In this document: one piece after another, positions 1 through 6,641 of the stretch
Numbering within the stretch: the stretch's first letter is position 1
Layout: every line of letters starts with the position of its first letter
Assembly (NCBI GenBank): GCA_021825465.1
Contig: JAKAGX010000026.1
Location: 1-8,394 of the forward strand
Length of the DNA stretch: 8,394 nucleotides
Reading direction: 5' to 3'
DNA from: a bacterium
GTDB lineage: Bacteria > Patescibacteriota > Minisyncoccia > UBA6257 > GWB1-50-10
Made by a program: the position numbers and the translations under genes
The notes under the pieces: generated by a model
Seen by the model: the letters and a program-made list of their open reading frames with translations, nothing else
Databases searched by the model: none
Told to the model about the DNA's origin: nothing

Positions 1-391
1 TTGCAAGCTCGACATCCGATCCTTTGCGATCGACCCTTCGGGCCGCACCGCCGAACGGTCCGCCGAAGATCCCCTCGAAAATATCCCCCAAATCGACATC
101 GAAACCGCCGTTCGCGCCGAATCCGCCGAATCCTTGAGCCCCCTCGAACGGATTCCACCCGCCCTGCGGTCCTGCACCGCCCTCGAAAACCTGGCCGAAC
201 TGGTCGTACTCTGCCCGCTTTTCCTTGTTCGAGAGAACTTGATAGGCCTCGTTGATCTCTTTGAACTTCGCTTCATCGCCTCCGGGCTTGTCCGGATGGT
301 ACTGGTGCGCAAGTTTTCGGTATGCTTTTTTAATATCTTCATCCGAGGCGCCCTTTTGAACGCCCAATGTTTTGTAATAATCCTTATTCAT
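1..391 (-). CDS. dnaJ: DnaJ co-chaperone (Hsp40), N-terminal part, cut by the window edge
   Basis: Reading the minus strand from the ATG at 391 gives 130 codons with no stop before the window ends. Residues 1-68 are a J domain beginning MNKDYYKTLGV, with the HPD motif at 32-34 that stimulates the DnaK ATPase. A Gly/Phe-rich stretch (about 70-118) follows, including the DIFEGIFGG signature of true DnaJ proteins, and then GSDVEL, the usual lead-in to the client-binding beta domain. The zinc-finger region would lie outside the window. The start is 7 bases after the stop of the upstream membrane-protein gene (TAG at 399-401). No Shine-Dalgarno is present, so translation probably depends on coupling. 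It is the last visible gene of the hrcA-grpE-dnaK operon. Type I DnaJ is likely, but DnaJ-like proteins without zinc fingers cannot be excluded from this fragment. Confidence 0.95.
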   Translation of the reverse strand, partial: MNKDYYKTLGVQKGASDEDIKKAYRKLAHQYHPDKPGGDEAKFKEINEAYQVLSNKEKRAEYDQFGQVFEGGAGPQGGWNPFEGAQGFGGFGANGGFDVDLGDIFEGIFGGPFGGAARRVDRKGSDVELA

Positions 392-398
392 AATTTCA

Positions 399-1457
399 CT
401 AAGACAGGAGGAGGAATTCTCTGGTCCTCGTTTCGAGATTGACGTACGCGAACCCGAAGACGACCAATATCTTGAACAAAACGAACGCCAAAAATTCTAT
501 CAGCCAGTAAAATACGGCAAGCGTTCCCTTTGCCAAAAAGAAGAGAACCGCAATGACAAGGATCGAAGCGTACGGGCCCAAGAACGAACTGAATTTGGCA
601 AAGTATTCATTTGCCACGCCGAAGACGAACGCTCCGACGGTTTGGTTCGAATTAAAGAAGCTGAATTGGCTTTGGAGCCCTCCGTTGATCCCGCCGATGA
701 CGTCGTTCAGCACTTTTGCTTGATAGTCCGGCGGCAAGCTTGCGTAGGTGACCTGAACGCTTCGATTTTGATCCTGTACCGTTATCTTGGACGATTCGAG
801 TTTTTGGAGCGCGATGCTTTTGATCAAGTCGCCCATATTTTGCTGCGGATCGATGGTCGTACCCGGCACGATGATGCCCGAAAACGGCTTCATGTCGGAA
901 ACGATCCCGTCGGTGATCTTCATGCCGACGTCGGCGGGAGCGACGCCCCATGAAAAGTAACTGAGATAAAGAACGACCGAAACGACGATAAGCATGCCGG
1001 AAGCTACCCGCGGCAGCGTCCGCCTCGATACGTCGAAGAAGCGCAGCTTCATGGCGTTCTGGATCAATCGCCGCCCCCGGTGCATGCCGAGAAAGACGAA
1101 GTAAAAGCCCACGAGGAACCCCAAGATCAAGATCCGCACGTCATTAGGGTTCGAAGTGGCGAAGCGATTGATGAAGAGGATGAGCGGAACGCAGGTTTGA
1201 AAAAGCCCCAGAAAGAATATTTTCCAAATGCCTTTCACAAAGAGGACCTCGAGGAGCGAAAAGATGAGCAGCAAGACGAAACAAGCGACAAACAGCCAAA
1301 AGTCTGACGTATTGAGGTTGATAAGGAAGATATTGAAGTAATGGAACGCTCCGACGCTTGCGCCGGCGCCCAAAACGGCCATGAGGATTATTTTCCACCA
1401 CTTCCGATCTTCATCGGCCTCCGGCGATTCACTGACCACTTGTAGGTTCGGTTCCAT
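399..1457 (-). CDS. Seven-helix membrane protein encoded between dnaK and dnaJ, function unknown
   Basis: This 352-aa protein matches no family I recognise. It has a charged cytoplasmic-looking N-terminus (1-19) and then about seven hydrophobic segments near residues 22-40, 53-74, 77-96, 107-125, 151-171, 294-313 and 315-338. Between helices 5 and 6 lies a soluble loop of roughly 120 residues (172-293). A basic stretch with MHRGRR and SRRTLPR between helices 4 and 5 suggests that loop is cytoplasmic, which would put the 120-residue loop outside the membrane. The ATG at 1457 overlaps the 3' end of dnaK by 29 bases in another frame. A weak AGGGAG lies 12 bases upstream of it. Its stop is 7 bases from the dnaJ start. 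Such tight packing implies co-transcription with the chaperones. A role in envelope stress or membrane-protein quality control is only a guess from position. Confidence 0.85.
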   Translation of the reverse strand: MEPNLQVVSESPEADEDRKWWKIILMAVLGAGASVGAFHYFNIFLINLNTSDFWLFVACFVLLLIFSLLEVLFVKGIWKIFFLGLFQTCVPLILFINRFATSNPNDVRILILGFLVGFYFVFLGMHRGRRLIQNAMKLRFFDVSRRTLPRVASGMLIVVSVVLYLSYFSWGVAPADVGMKITDGIVSDMKPFSGIIVPGTTIDPQQNMGDLIKSIALQKLESSKITVQDQNRSVQVTYASLPPDYQAKVLNDVIGGINGGLQSQFSFFNSNQTVGAFVFGVANEYFAKFSSFLGPYASILVIAVLFFLAKGTLAVFYWLIEFLAFVLFKILVVFGFAYVNLETRTREFLLLS

Positions 1458-3306
1458 TGGGGTTTTGCTCTCCCTCTTTGGGTTCTTCTTTCTTATTATA
1501 CATTGCTTCCCCTATCTTTTGGAGTTCCGATGACAATTCAGAGAGCGCTTTCTTGATGGCTTCCGCGTCGGTTCCGTCCTTCACCGCCTTCACAGCGCTC
1601 ACCTTCTCGTTGATCGCATTCTTCACGTCGTCGCTCACTTTCCCTTCCGCATCTTTCAAAGCCTTCTCCGCTTGATACACCGTCATTTCCGCCTGGTTTC
1701 GGAGTTCCGCCAATTCTTTCTTCCGCTCGTCTTCCGCGGCGTGTTCGGCCGCTTCTTTCTTCAAGCGTTCGATCTCGTCCTTGTTCAAGCTCGTCGAGGC
1801 TTCGATCTTCACCGATTGTTCCTTGTTGGTCGCCTTGTCTTTCGCCGAAACCGTCAGGATCCCGTTCGCGTCGATATCGAAGGTGACTTCCACTTGCGGC
1901 ACGCCGCGCGGAGCGGGCGGAATGCCGTCCAAGATGAAGCGCGCCAGGGTCTTGTTGTCCGCCATCATCGGCCGCTCACCCTGCCCCACGTGCACCTCGA
2001 CCGACGTTTGATTGTCGGCCGCCGTCGAAAAGACCTGTGTCTTCGCCGTCGGCACGGTCGTGTTCTTTTGGATCATGGGCGTCGCAACTCCTCCCAGGGT
2101 CTCGATGCTCAAGGTGAGGGGCGTGACGTCGAGGAGCAAAATGTCCTTCACGTCGCCCTGAAGGATGCCTGCCTGGACGGCGGCACCGACCGCGACCACT
2201 TCGTCCGGATTGATGCCCTTGTGGGGTTCCTTGCCGAAAAGCTTTTTCACCGCTTCTTGGATCGCCGGCATTCTCGTTTGGCCGCCGACCAAAAGCACTT
2301 CGTTGATATCGGAGAGTTTCATGCCGGCCCCTTTCGGCGACGGCGACTCGACCGCATCTTTCACGAGCTGGATCGAGTGATCGATCATCTCTCGCACCAA
2401 GTCCTCGAGCTTCGCCCGCGTCAGTTTCATCAAAAAGTGCTTCGGACCGCTCGCGTCGGACGTCACGTACGGCAAATTGATCTCCGTTTCCATGGTCGTC
2501 GAAAGTTCGTGCTTCGCGCGTTCCGCCGCTTCCTTCAAGCGCTGGAGCGCCAGCGTATCCTTCGAAAGATCGATACCTTCCTGCTTTTTATATTCGGCGA
2601 CCAAGTATTCCATGATCGTCTTATCGAAGTCGTCTCCGCCGAGGTGCGTGTCGCCGCCCGTCGCCTTAACTTCCACCGTGTCATCCCCGACCTCGAGGAT
2701 CGAGATGTCGAACGTGCCGCCGCCGAAATCATAGACGACGATCTTTTCGTTCTTTTGCTTGTTCATGCCGTAGGCCAAGGCCGCGGCCGTCGGCTCGTTC
2801 AGGATCCTCCGCACTTTGAACCCGGCGATCTCGCCGGCATTCTTCGTCGCCTGCCTCTGCGAATCGTCGAAATACGCCGGCACGGTGATCACGGCTTCCT
2901 CGATCTTTTCGCCGAGCTTCGCTTCCGCGTCGGCTTTGAGCTTCTGGAGGACCATGGCGGAAATTTCTTCCGGCTTGTACCACCGGTCGGCCATCTTGAT
3001 CTCGACGCCGCCGTTCGCCCCTTCCTTGATCTCGTACGGGAGCCACGCTTTGTCGCGCTGCACTTCCGGATCGCTGAATTTCCGACCGATCAAACGCTTC
3101 ACCGAAAAGATGGTGTTCTGCGGATTCACGACCGCCTGCCGCTTCGCGAGAAGGCCGACCAGCCGCTCGTTTGACTTCGATATCGCGACGATGGAGGGCG
3201 TCGTCCGCACTCCTTCGACGTTTTCGAGGACCCTCGGCTCGCCGCCTTCAACGACGGCCATCGCCGAGTTCGTTGTTCCCAGATCGATTCCCAATATTTT
3301 ACTCAT
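1429..3306 (-). CDS. dnaK: Hsp70 chaperone DnaK
   Basis: This 625-aa protein is full length for DnaK (typically about 610-640 aa). It is the ATP-driven cytosolic chaperone that works with DnaJ and GrpE. The nucleotide-binding domain shows phosphate-1 motif IDLGTTNS (7-14), EPTAAALAYG (171-180), phosphate-2 VYDFGGGTFD (191-200) and GGQTRMP (341-347). The interdomain linker VKDILLLDVTP is at 386-396. The substrate-binding domain follows (about 397-505), then a Lys/Glu-rich helical lid (about 508-605). The disordered tail ends in PTSGQ and lacks the EEVDK-like end of many proteobacterial DnaKs. The ATG at 3306 gives the canonical MSKILGIDLGTTNS start. The 21-base gap from grpE reads almost only A and C on the mRNA and has no Shine-Dalgarno. 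The last 29 bases overlap the downstream membrane-protein gene. Confidence 0.99.
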   Translation of the reverse strand: MSKILGIDLGTTNSAMAVVEGGEPRVLENVEGVRTTPSIVAISKSNERLVGLLAKRQAVVNPQNTIFSVKRLIGRKFSDPEVQRDKAWLPYEIKEGANGGVEIKMADRWYKPEEISAMVLQKLKADAEAKLGEKIEEAVITVPAYFDDSQRQATKNAGEIAGFKVRRILNEPTAAALAYGMNKQKNEKIVVYDFGGGTFDISILEVGDDTVEVKATGGDTHLGGDDFDKTIMEYLVAEYKKQEGIDLSKDTLALQRLKEAAERAKHELSTTMETEINLPYVTSDASGPKHFLMKLTRAKLEDLVREMIDHSIQLVKDAVESPSPKGAGMKLSDINEVLLVGGQTRMPAIQEAVKKLFGKEPHKGINPDEVVAVGAAVQAGILQGDVKDILLLDVTPLTLSIETLGGVATPMIQKNTTVPTAKTQVFSTAADNQTSVEVHVGQGERPMMADNKTLARFILDGIPPAPRGVPQVEVTFDIDANGILTVSAKDKATNKEQSVKIEASTSLNKDEIERLKKEAAEHAAEDERKKELAELRNQAEMTVYQAEKALKDAEGKVSDDVKNAINEKVSAVKAVKDGTDAEAIKKALSELSSELQKIGEAMYNKKEEPKEGEQNPNGTEPTSGQ

Positions 3307-3327
3307 GTTTTTGTTTGTTGTTTGTTT

Positions 3328-3813
3328 TTATTTTGACCTTGTGACGTTCACCCGCGCCGGACGAATGACCTTTCCTTGGAGCCGGTACCCCGGGGAAAGC
3401 TCGCTCGCGATCGTTCCCGGCGGAGCTTCCGACTCGACGGATTCCACCGCTTCGTGGAGTGCGGGATCGAACGCATCCCCTTGTTTCGTCTCGATCCGCT
3501 CCAATCCGTATCGTTTCAAAATGTCTTCGAGCTGGCTTTTGATGAGGATGACGCCTTTTCGCGCCGGATCGTCTTCCTTGATGACGGAGAGCCCCAGGTC
3601 GAAGCTGTCGAGGACCGTTACGAGATCGGCGACGACGGCTTGCGTGCTGTATTTCACGAACTGCTCCATCCGCTGCGACTCTTCCTTCTTGTAGTTCGAA
3701 AGGTCCGCTTTCGCCCGTTTCCATCCGTCGAGATACTCGTCCCGCTCTCTCGTGAGCTTTTCAACTTCTGTTTCTTCGATCTTCGTTTCTTCTTTTTTGT
3801 TTTCTTCTTCCAT
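3328..3813 (-). CDS. grpE: GrpE nucleotide-exchange factor for DnaK
   Basis: GrpE releases ADP from DnaK so that the chaperone cycle can restart. From the ATG at 3813 the protein has 161 aa. A Glu/Lys-rich N-terminus runs into a long helix of coiled-coil type (about 1-60). A four-helix-bundle segment follows, then the C-terminal beta domain with FDPALHEAV and the terminal GYRLQGKVIRPARVNV, both recognisable GrpE signatures. An in-frame TTG at 3834 would add seven residues and overlap hrcA by 14 bases. I prefer the ATG because it lies 7 bases past the hrcA stop, the same gap as at the dnaJ junction, and the added residues (through INHF) do not look like GrpE. No Shine-Dalgarno precedes either start. 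The gene is second in the heat-shock operon. Confidence 0.96.
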   Translation of the reverse strand: MEEENKKEETKIEETEVEKLTRERDEYLDGWKRAKADLSNYKKEESQRMEQFVKYSTQAVVADLVTVLDSFDLGLSVIKEDDPARKGVILIKSQLEDILKRYGLERIETKQGDAFDPALHEAVESVESEAPPGTIASELSPGYRLQGKVIRPARVNVTRSK

Positions 3814-3820
3814 AAAATGA

Positions 3821-4522
3821 TTAATTGTTTTCAACCGACTTGTTTAATATTTCGAAAAGCTCCAGCGGCTTCGCGTAATCCATCCGCTTCGGGCCGATCG
3901 CAAGGAACAAGAAATTCTCATTCCCGACGCGGAGGCAGTTCGCAACGACCGCAACCTCTTTGCTCCGCACGAATGGATTCTTGCCGATGAAGACCTTCGG
4001 CCATTCTTCTTCCTCTTTCCATGATCCCGACTTGATCTTTTCCGGGAGCATTTCGAAATCCTTCACGACGTCAACCAGCTCTTCTTTGTCAACAAGATCG
4101 AGGTTCTCCAAAAGCTCGTAGAGGCCGCTCGTCCACATTTCGTTCTTCCGCGCCTCATACCCCACGGAAAGCATGCGGAGTTCGTCCGACACGTCTTCCA
4201 CGAAGGAATCGACTTCCCCTTTCAAGAATTTCATGATCGAGTTCCGGTATTCCGAATCGGCATACCGCGCCTGCAGGCCGTCCCGTACGAGCTCTTCCAC
4301 AAAGAACCGGTAGGCCTTGTCAGACGGAAAACGTCCGCCCGAGGGGTGATTTTGATAGAAATAGCCGGCCTCCGAGAGGTCGTTCAGCTCCCACCGGATC
4401 ATGGCCGGCTTGATGCCGAAATTATGGTCTTCGTAGAGGCCTTCGGAGGTTATGGGGCGGCCGGTCTTGATGTAGTCCTCGACGGCCGCTCTCAAGATCT
4501 CTTTGGTGCGATCTTTTTCCAT
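3821..4522 (-). CDS. hrcA: HrcA-type heat-shock repressor, shortened form
   Basis: HrcA represses chaperone operons by binding CIRCE operators, and GroEL is known to help keep it active. From the ATG at 4522 the product has 233 aa, against roughly 340 for typical HrcA. Residues 1-72 form the winged-helix domain, matching HrcA at ILRAAVEDYIKTGRPITS, MIRWELNDLSEAGYFYQ and the wing-like HPSGGRFPSDKAYRF. The C-terminal region keeps the HrcA signature IGPKRMDY (209-216) but much of the middle GAF-like region is missing. A GTG at 4546 in the same frame would add eight residues. It lies inside the operator and upstream of the -10 box, so the promoter seen here could not transcribe it. It is the first gene of the operon, next to a CIRCE-like site, so autoregulation is likely. 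Confidence 0.9.
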   Translation of the reverse strand: MEKDRTKEILRAAVEDYIKTGRPITSEGLYEDHNFGIKPAMIRWELNDLSEAGYFYQNHPSGGRFPSDKAYRFFVEELVRDGLQARYADSEYRNSIMKFLKGEVDSFVEDVSDELRMLSVGYEARKNEMWTSGLYELLENLDLVDKEELVDVVKDFEMLPEKIKSGSWKEEEEWPKVFIGKNPFVRSKEVAVVANCLRVGNENFLFLAIGPKRMDYAKPLELFEILNKSVENN

Positions 4523-4531
4523 GTATCGACC

Positions 4532-4559
4532 ATTATATATTAGCACTGGGGAGTGTCAA
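4532..4559 (-). promoter_or_regulatory. Sigma-70-type promoter of the hrcA-grpE-dnaK-dnaJ operon
   Basis: On the minus strand a perfect -35 box TTGACA (4559-4554) is followed by a 16-bp spacer and a perfect -10 box TATAAT (4537-4532). The predicted transcription start is near 4526-4524, only 2-4 bases before the hrcA ATG at 4522, so the mRNA would be leaderless or nearly so. The CIRCE-like operator covers the -35 box and most of the spacer. Confidence 0.85.
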
Positions 4560-4566
4560 GCGCTAG
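4540..4566. promoter_or_regulatory. CIRCE-like operator for HrcA
   Basis: On the plus strand, TTAGCACTG, nine bases, then AAGCGCTAG. Compared with the CIRCE consensus TTAGCACTC-N9-GAGTGCTAA, the left half matches 8 of 9, the right half 6 of 9, and the 9-bp spacing is exact. The site overlaps the -35 box and spacer of the chaperone promoter, where a bound repressor would block RNA polymerase. A second, shorter inverted pair (TTAGCACT / AGTGTCAA, 4-bp gap) sits inside the same site. Confidence 0.75.
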
Positions 4567-4576
4567 TTTTCGGAGC

Positions 4577-4764
4577 GGGAGCATCTATTCCCTCTCTCGC
4601 AAGCCTCCATTCGCTAAAATTATCCTCACTCATCCTTATGTGCAACGGAATTTATCAAACTCAACCTAAAGGGATTCGAACAGTGATAAATTCCTGCTCC
4701 TTCGTCTTCGTTCGGTAATTTTGACGCTTACTCCAGCAATGCTCATTCGGGAACAGATGCTCCC
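4577..4764. repeat. 188-bp nested inverted repeat, possible structured RNA or small terminal-inverted-repeat element
   Basis: Three inverted pairs share one centre near 4670. The outer pair is 4577-4592 with 4749-4764 (15 of 16 complementary; the one mismatch becomes a G-U wobble if transcribed on the minus strand). The middle pair is 4612-4625 with 4714-4726 (AAAATTA/TAATTTT core, flanked by short pairings and one bulge). The inner pair is 4647-4657 with 4684-4694 (GGAATTTATCA / TGATAAATTCC, perfect). Internal loops of 19-22 bases separate them. The region carries no credible gene and lies between the stop of the HEPN gene and the hrcA promoter. It could be a 3'-end RNA structure, a regulatory RNA, or a MITE-like element with 16-bp ends. 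No target-site duplication is visible at the outer ends. Confidence 0.6.
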
Positions 4765-4776
4765 TTATCTTACCTT

Positions 4777-4792
4777 TTTACTGGTCAGTAAA
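4777..4792. repeat. Short perfect inverted repeat downstream of the HEPN gene
   Basis: TTTACTG and CAGTAAA are separated by two bases, forming a 7-bp palindrome 14 bases past the HEPN-gene stop. On the minus strand it is followed by A residues, not by a U-tract, so it is not a standard intrinsic terminator. It may be a protein-binding site or part of the mRNA 3' end. Confidence 0.4.
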
Positions 4793-4805
4793 CCCCGTAA
4801 GTTAC

Positions 4806-5834
4806 TCACATACGTCCCAAGACCAACTGGTTATAAAAGTTGGTCTCATCCTTCTTTCTCTGCTCATTAGATAGGTTCTGGTTGTTGGAGAAAAGATCGT
4901 AAGATGTCGGATCTGTGAGAATTTTCCGCAGTGCTTGGGACGTGATATCTCGGAGTTCATTTGGTAGGTCGAAGTATAAACTGTATTTATCGTTCTGTTT
5001 GAGTTTGCGTAATTTCCCTTCCAAATCTGCTACCTTAACTTCCGAACCATGGACAAACTTGCTCCTGCAGTCATATGCGATTTTTAGCAGCCCGTACATT
5101 TCGTGACGTTTATTTACCTCGTCGGGGCACAAGAAATATGCCGTTCTGACAGCAATTTTCTCCGTAATGTCCGTGTTCGAATCCGAGAAGATGCCTTCTA
5201 AGATGGCAAACGCAAAAGCTATTTTTTGTAACACCCACTCATTATCGTTGAAGTACGTATAAAAGCGGATCGCATTCCGCAATCTCGAGAATGGGCTGTC
5301 ATCCCTCCATATATTTAAGCTTGTGAGGTTGCTATAGATTAGTCGTAGAGCATCGAAGTCGCTGGGCAATGAAACCGTTGCCGGTGTGCGATAGTACATC
5401 GCATCTTTAAACGAGAGTTCATCATGTACAAATGGTTTGTAGTATATCGGCGGATTTGCCGCGTCATTGTAGTAAAAATTTGCTGCCTCAAAACATACCC
5501 TGCCTGTTAGGATGCTTATAGCGACGCCGAGTGTACGTGCCCGATCAATAAGCTCAAAACCTCCCGATTCCTTACGTGGCGAAGCAAATTGATTGAAAAC
5601 CACAAGTCGGTACTGCTTCAGTGGCGAGACATAATGATCGAAATACGAATTGAACAAGGCAAATGCGCTCTTTTCCGATTCGCTATCTACCAGCTTCAAC
5701 CCACCATCGGCTACTAGTATCGTTGATGGTGAAGTGTCACCCGTTAAACAAATTGGAAATAGTATTGATATTGACTTATACGCCTCGCCATCTAGCGTAT
5801 TAAAATCCTCTAAGCTGTCTAGATTGGGGTTCAT
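4806..5834 (-). CDS. ApeA-like HEPN-domain protein, putative ribonuclease
   Basis: This is a 342-aa protein. Residues 200-310 resemble the ApeA-like HEPN domain: helix AFAFAILEGIF with a conserved-type Glu (213), then EKIAVRTAYFL (225-235), then YDCRSKFVHG, where R257 and H262 form the R-x4-H motif used by HEPN ribonucleases. The N-terminal 190 residues, including FNSYFDHYVSPLKQYRLVVF, are not recognised and may sense a ligand or partner. HEPN proteins of this kind occur in anti-phage and toxin systems, where activation leads to RNA cleavage; that role here is inference from the motif. The ATG at 5834 has an AAGGAG only one base upstream, too close for normal initiation. The gene lies 13 bases behind the membrane-anchored gene at 6558-5848, so the two form an operon. 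The AT-rich base use differs from that of the chaperone genes. Confidence 0.8.
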   Translation of the reverse strand: MNPNLDSLEDFNTLDGEAYKSISILFPICLTGDTSPSTILVADGGLKLVDSESEKSAFALFNSYFDHYVSPLKQYRLVVFNQFASPRKESGGFELIDRARTLGVAISILTGRVCFEAANFYYNDAANPPIYYKPFVHDELSFKDAMYYRTPATVSLPSDFDALRLIYSNLTSLNIWRDDSPFSRLRNAIRFYTYFNDNEWVLQKIAFAFAILEGIFSDSNTDITEKIAVRTAYFLCPDEVNKRHEMYGLLKIAYDCRSKFVHGSEVKVADLEGKLRKLKQNDKYSLYFDLPNELRDITSQALRKILTDPTSYDLFSNNQNLSNEQRKKDETNFYNQLVLGRM

Positions 5835-5847
5835 GCTCCTTGTCGAT

Positions 5848-6558
5848 TCATACTTTTCCCGCTTTAGCTTCCTCTAGTTGTTTTAAAGCATTCTTAATTT
5901 TTACATCATTTTTAACTGTTTTAAGTCGTGCTAGGGATGTTACATTTATCTCGTTCAGCCGATACAGTATCTCATTCAACGCATCCACAACATTGTAGAT
6001 TTTACTCCCACTAACTTCTTGAAATAGGGTTTTAACTCTCTCCTCTAACTTGTCCACAAAAATGTCCTTCGGCATGGACGTTGGGTTCGCTTGGTACCCT
6101 CTAATCTGCCGAGGCACCTCAGAGACTAAGTATTCATTGTTTTTGGACGCTGTAATAAAAATCTCTATACAAAGGGTTTGAAAATAGTCACTGTCCAATA
6201 TAAACCCAACCCTAAAGAAAGATGGCGGCATAGTTGGTGACACTAGAGGTGGTTTGTAGGTTTTCAGGAAATTTTGGTACCACTCCTCAAAACTTTCTCC
6301 GTTTAAATCTCTAAAGTACTTCGTGATTAGGAGGGCATTGGTATAGTTTTCCTCGGTAGCAACGCGGATACTATTGATATAATCGGTAAATCCAACTACA
6401 CCATCCTGGAAGTAGTGTTTATTAATTGTCTCGCTTGTGCGCTGTTTTTTATACAACCAGAAGCCAAACCATGCAGTTACAATTCCACCCACGACTATGC
6501 CGACTAGATTCGAGTTAAGAATTCCTGCGATAGTGTCTAGTGTAGATGTTGATCCCAT
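5848..6558 (-). CDS. N-terminally membrane-anchored protein of unknown function, partner of the HEPN gene
   Basis: The product has 236 aa. Residues 17-36 (LVGIVVGGIVTAWFGFWLY) form one hydrophobic helix followed by KKQR, which by the positive-inside rule places the remaining 200 residues in the cytoplasm. That part has no motif I recognise. It is rich in aromatic residues around 60-140, and its C-terminal 80 residues (NVVDALNEILYRLNEI onward) look helical and possibly coiled-coil. The ATG at 6558 has no Shine-Dalgarno. The stop is 13 bases from the HEPN-gene start, which argues for co-expression and possibly a physical complex at the membrane. Single-helix proteins paired with a toxic effector can act as anchors, sensors or inhibitors; the sequence does not say which. 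Confidence 0.78.
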   Translation of the reverse strand: MGSTSTLDTIAGILNSNLVGIVVGGIVTAWFGFWLYKKQRTSETINKHYFQDGVVGFTDYINSIRVATEENYTNALLITKYFRDLNGESFEEWYQNFLKTYKPPLVSPTMPPSFFRVGFILDSDYFQTLCIEIFITASKNNEYLVSEVPRQIRGYQANPTSMPKDIFVDKLEERVKTLFQEVSGSKIYNVVDALNEILYRLNEINVTSLARLKTVKNDVKIKNALKQLEEAKAGKV

Positions 6559-6600
6559 AATTCAAGTTTCTTAAAGCTACTTAGGTGACTTGCCTATCAC

Positions 6601-6640
6601 CATCCTACTACAAAAAACCCAAAAATCCATAAAATTTTTA
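6601..6640. repeat. 40-bp direct repeat, copy A
   Basis: It matches copy B (7535-7574) at 35 of 40 positions without gaps. The core shared by both is TACTACAAAAA, a C-rich triplet or quartet, AAAATCCAT and a run of T. A short AT-only hairpin (AAAAT...ATTTT) is kept in both copies. This copy sits between the genes at 6642 and 6558 and starts 42 bases upstream of the latter's ATG. Confidence 0.8.
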
Positions 6641-6641
6641 C

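Noticed and set aside
1672..3174. Plus-strand open frame of 500 codons opposite dnaK
   Set aside because: A shadow of the GC-rich dnaK codons. The product is a low-complexity Arg/His/Leu-rich sequence without domains.
4668..4683. tRNA-like T-loop motif (minus strand GTTCGAATCCC) as a possible integration site
   Set aside because: The five-base T stem does not pair, no other tRNA arms can be found around it, and no second copy lies at the far end of the island.
4577..5834. Retron: nested inverted repeats beside a gene
   Set aside because: The neighbouring gene is an HEPN-type protein without reverse-transcriptase motifs (no YADD-like sequence), and no other gene in the window is a reverse transcriptase.
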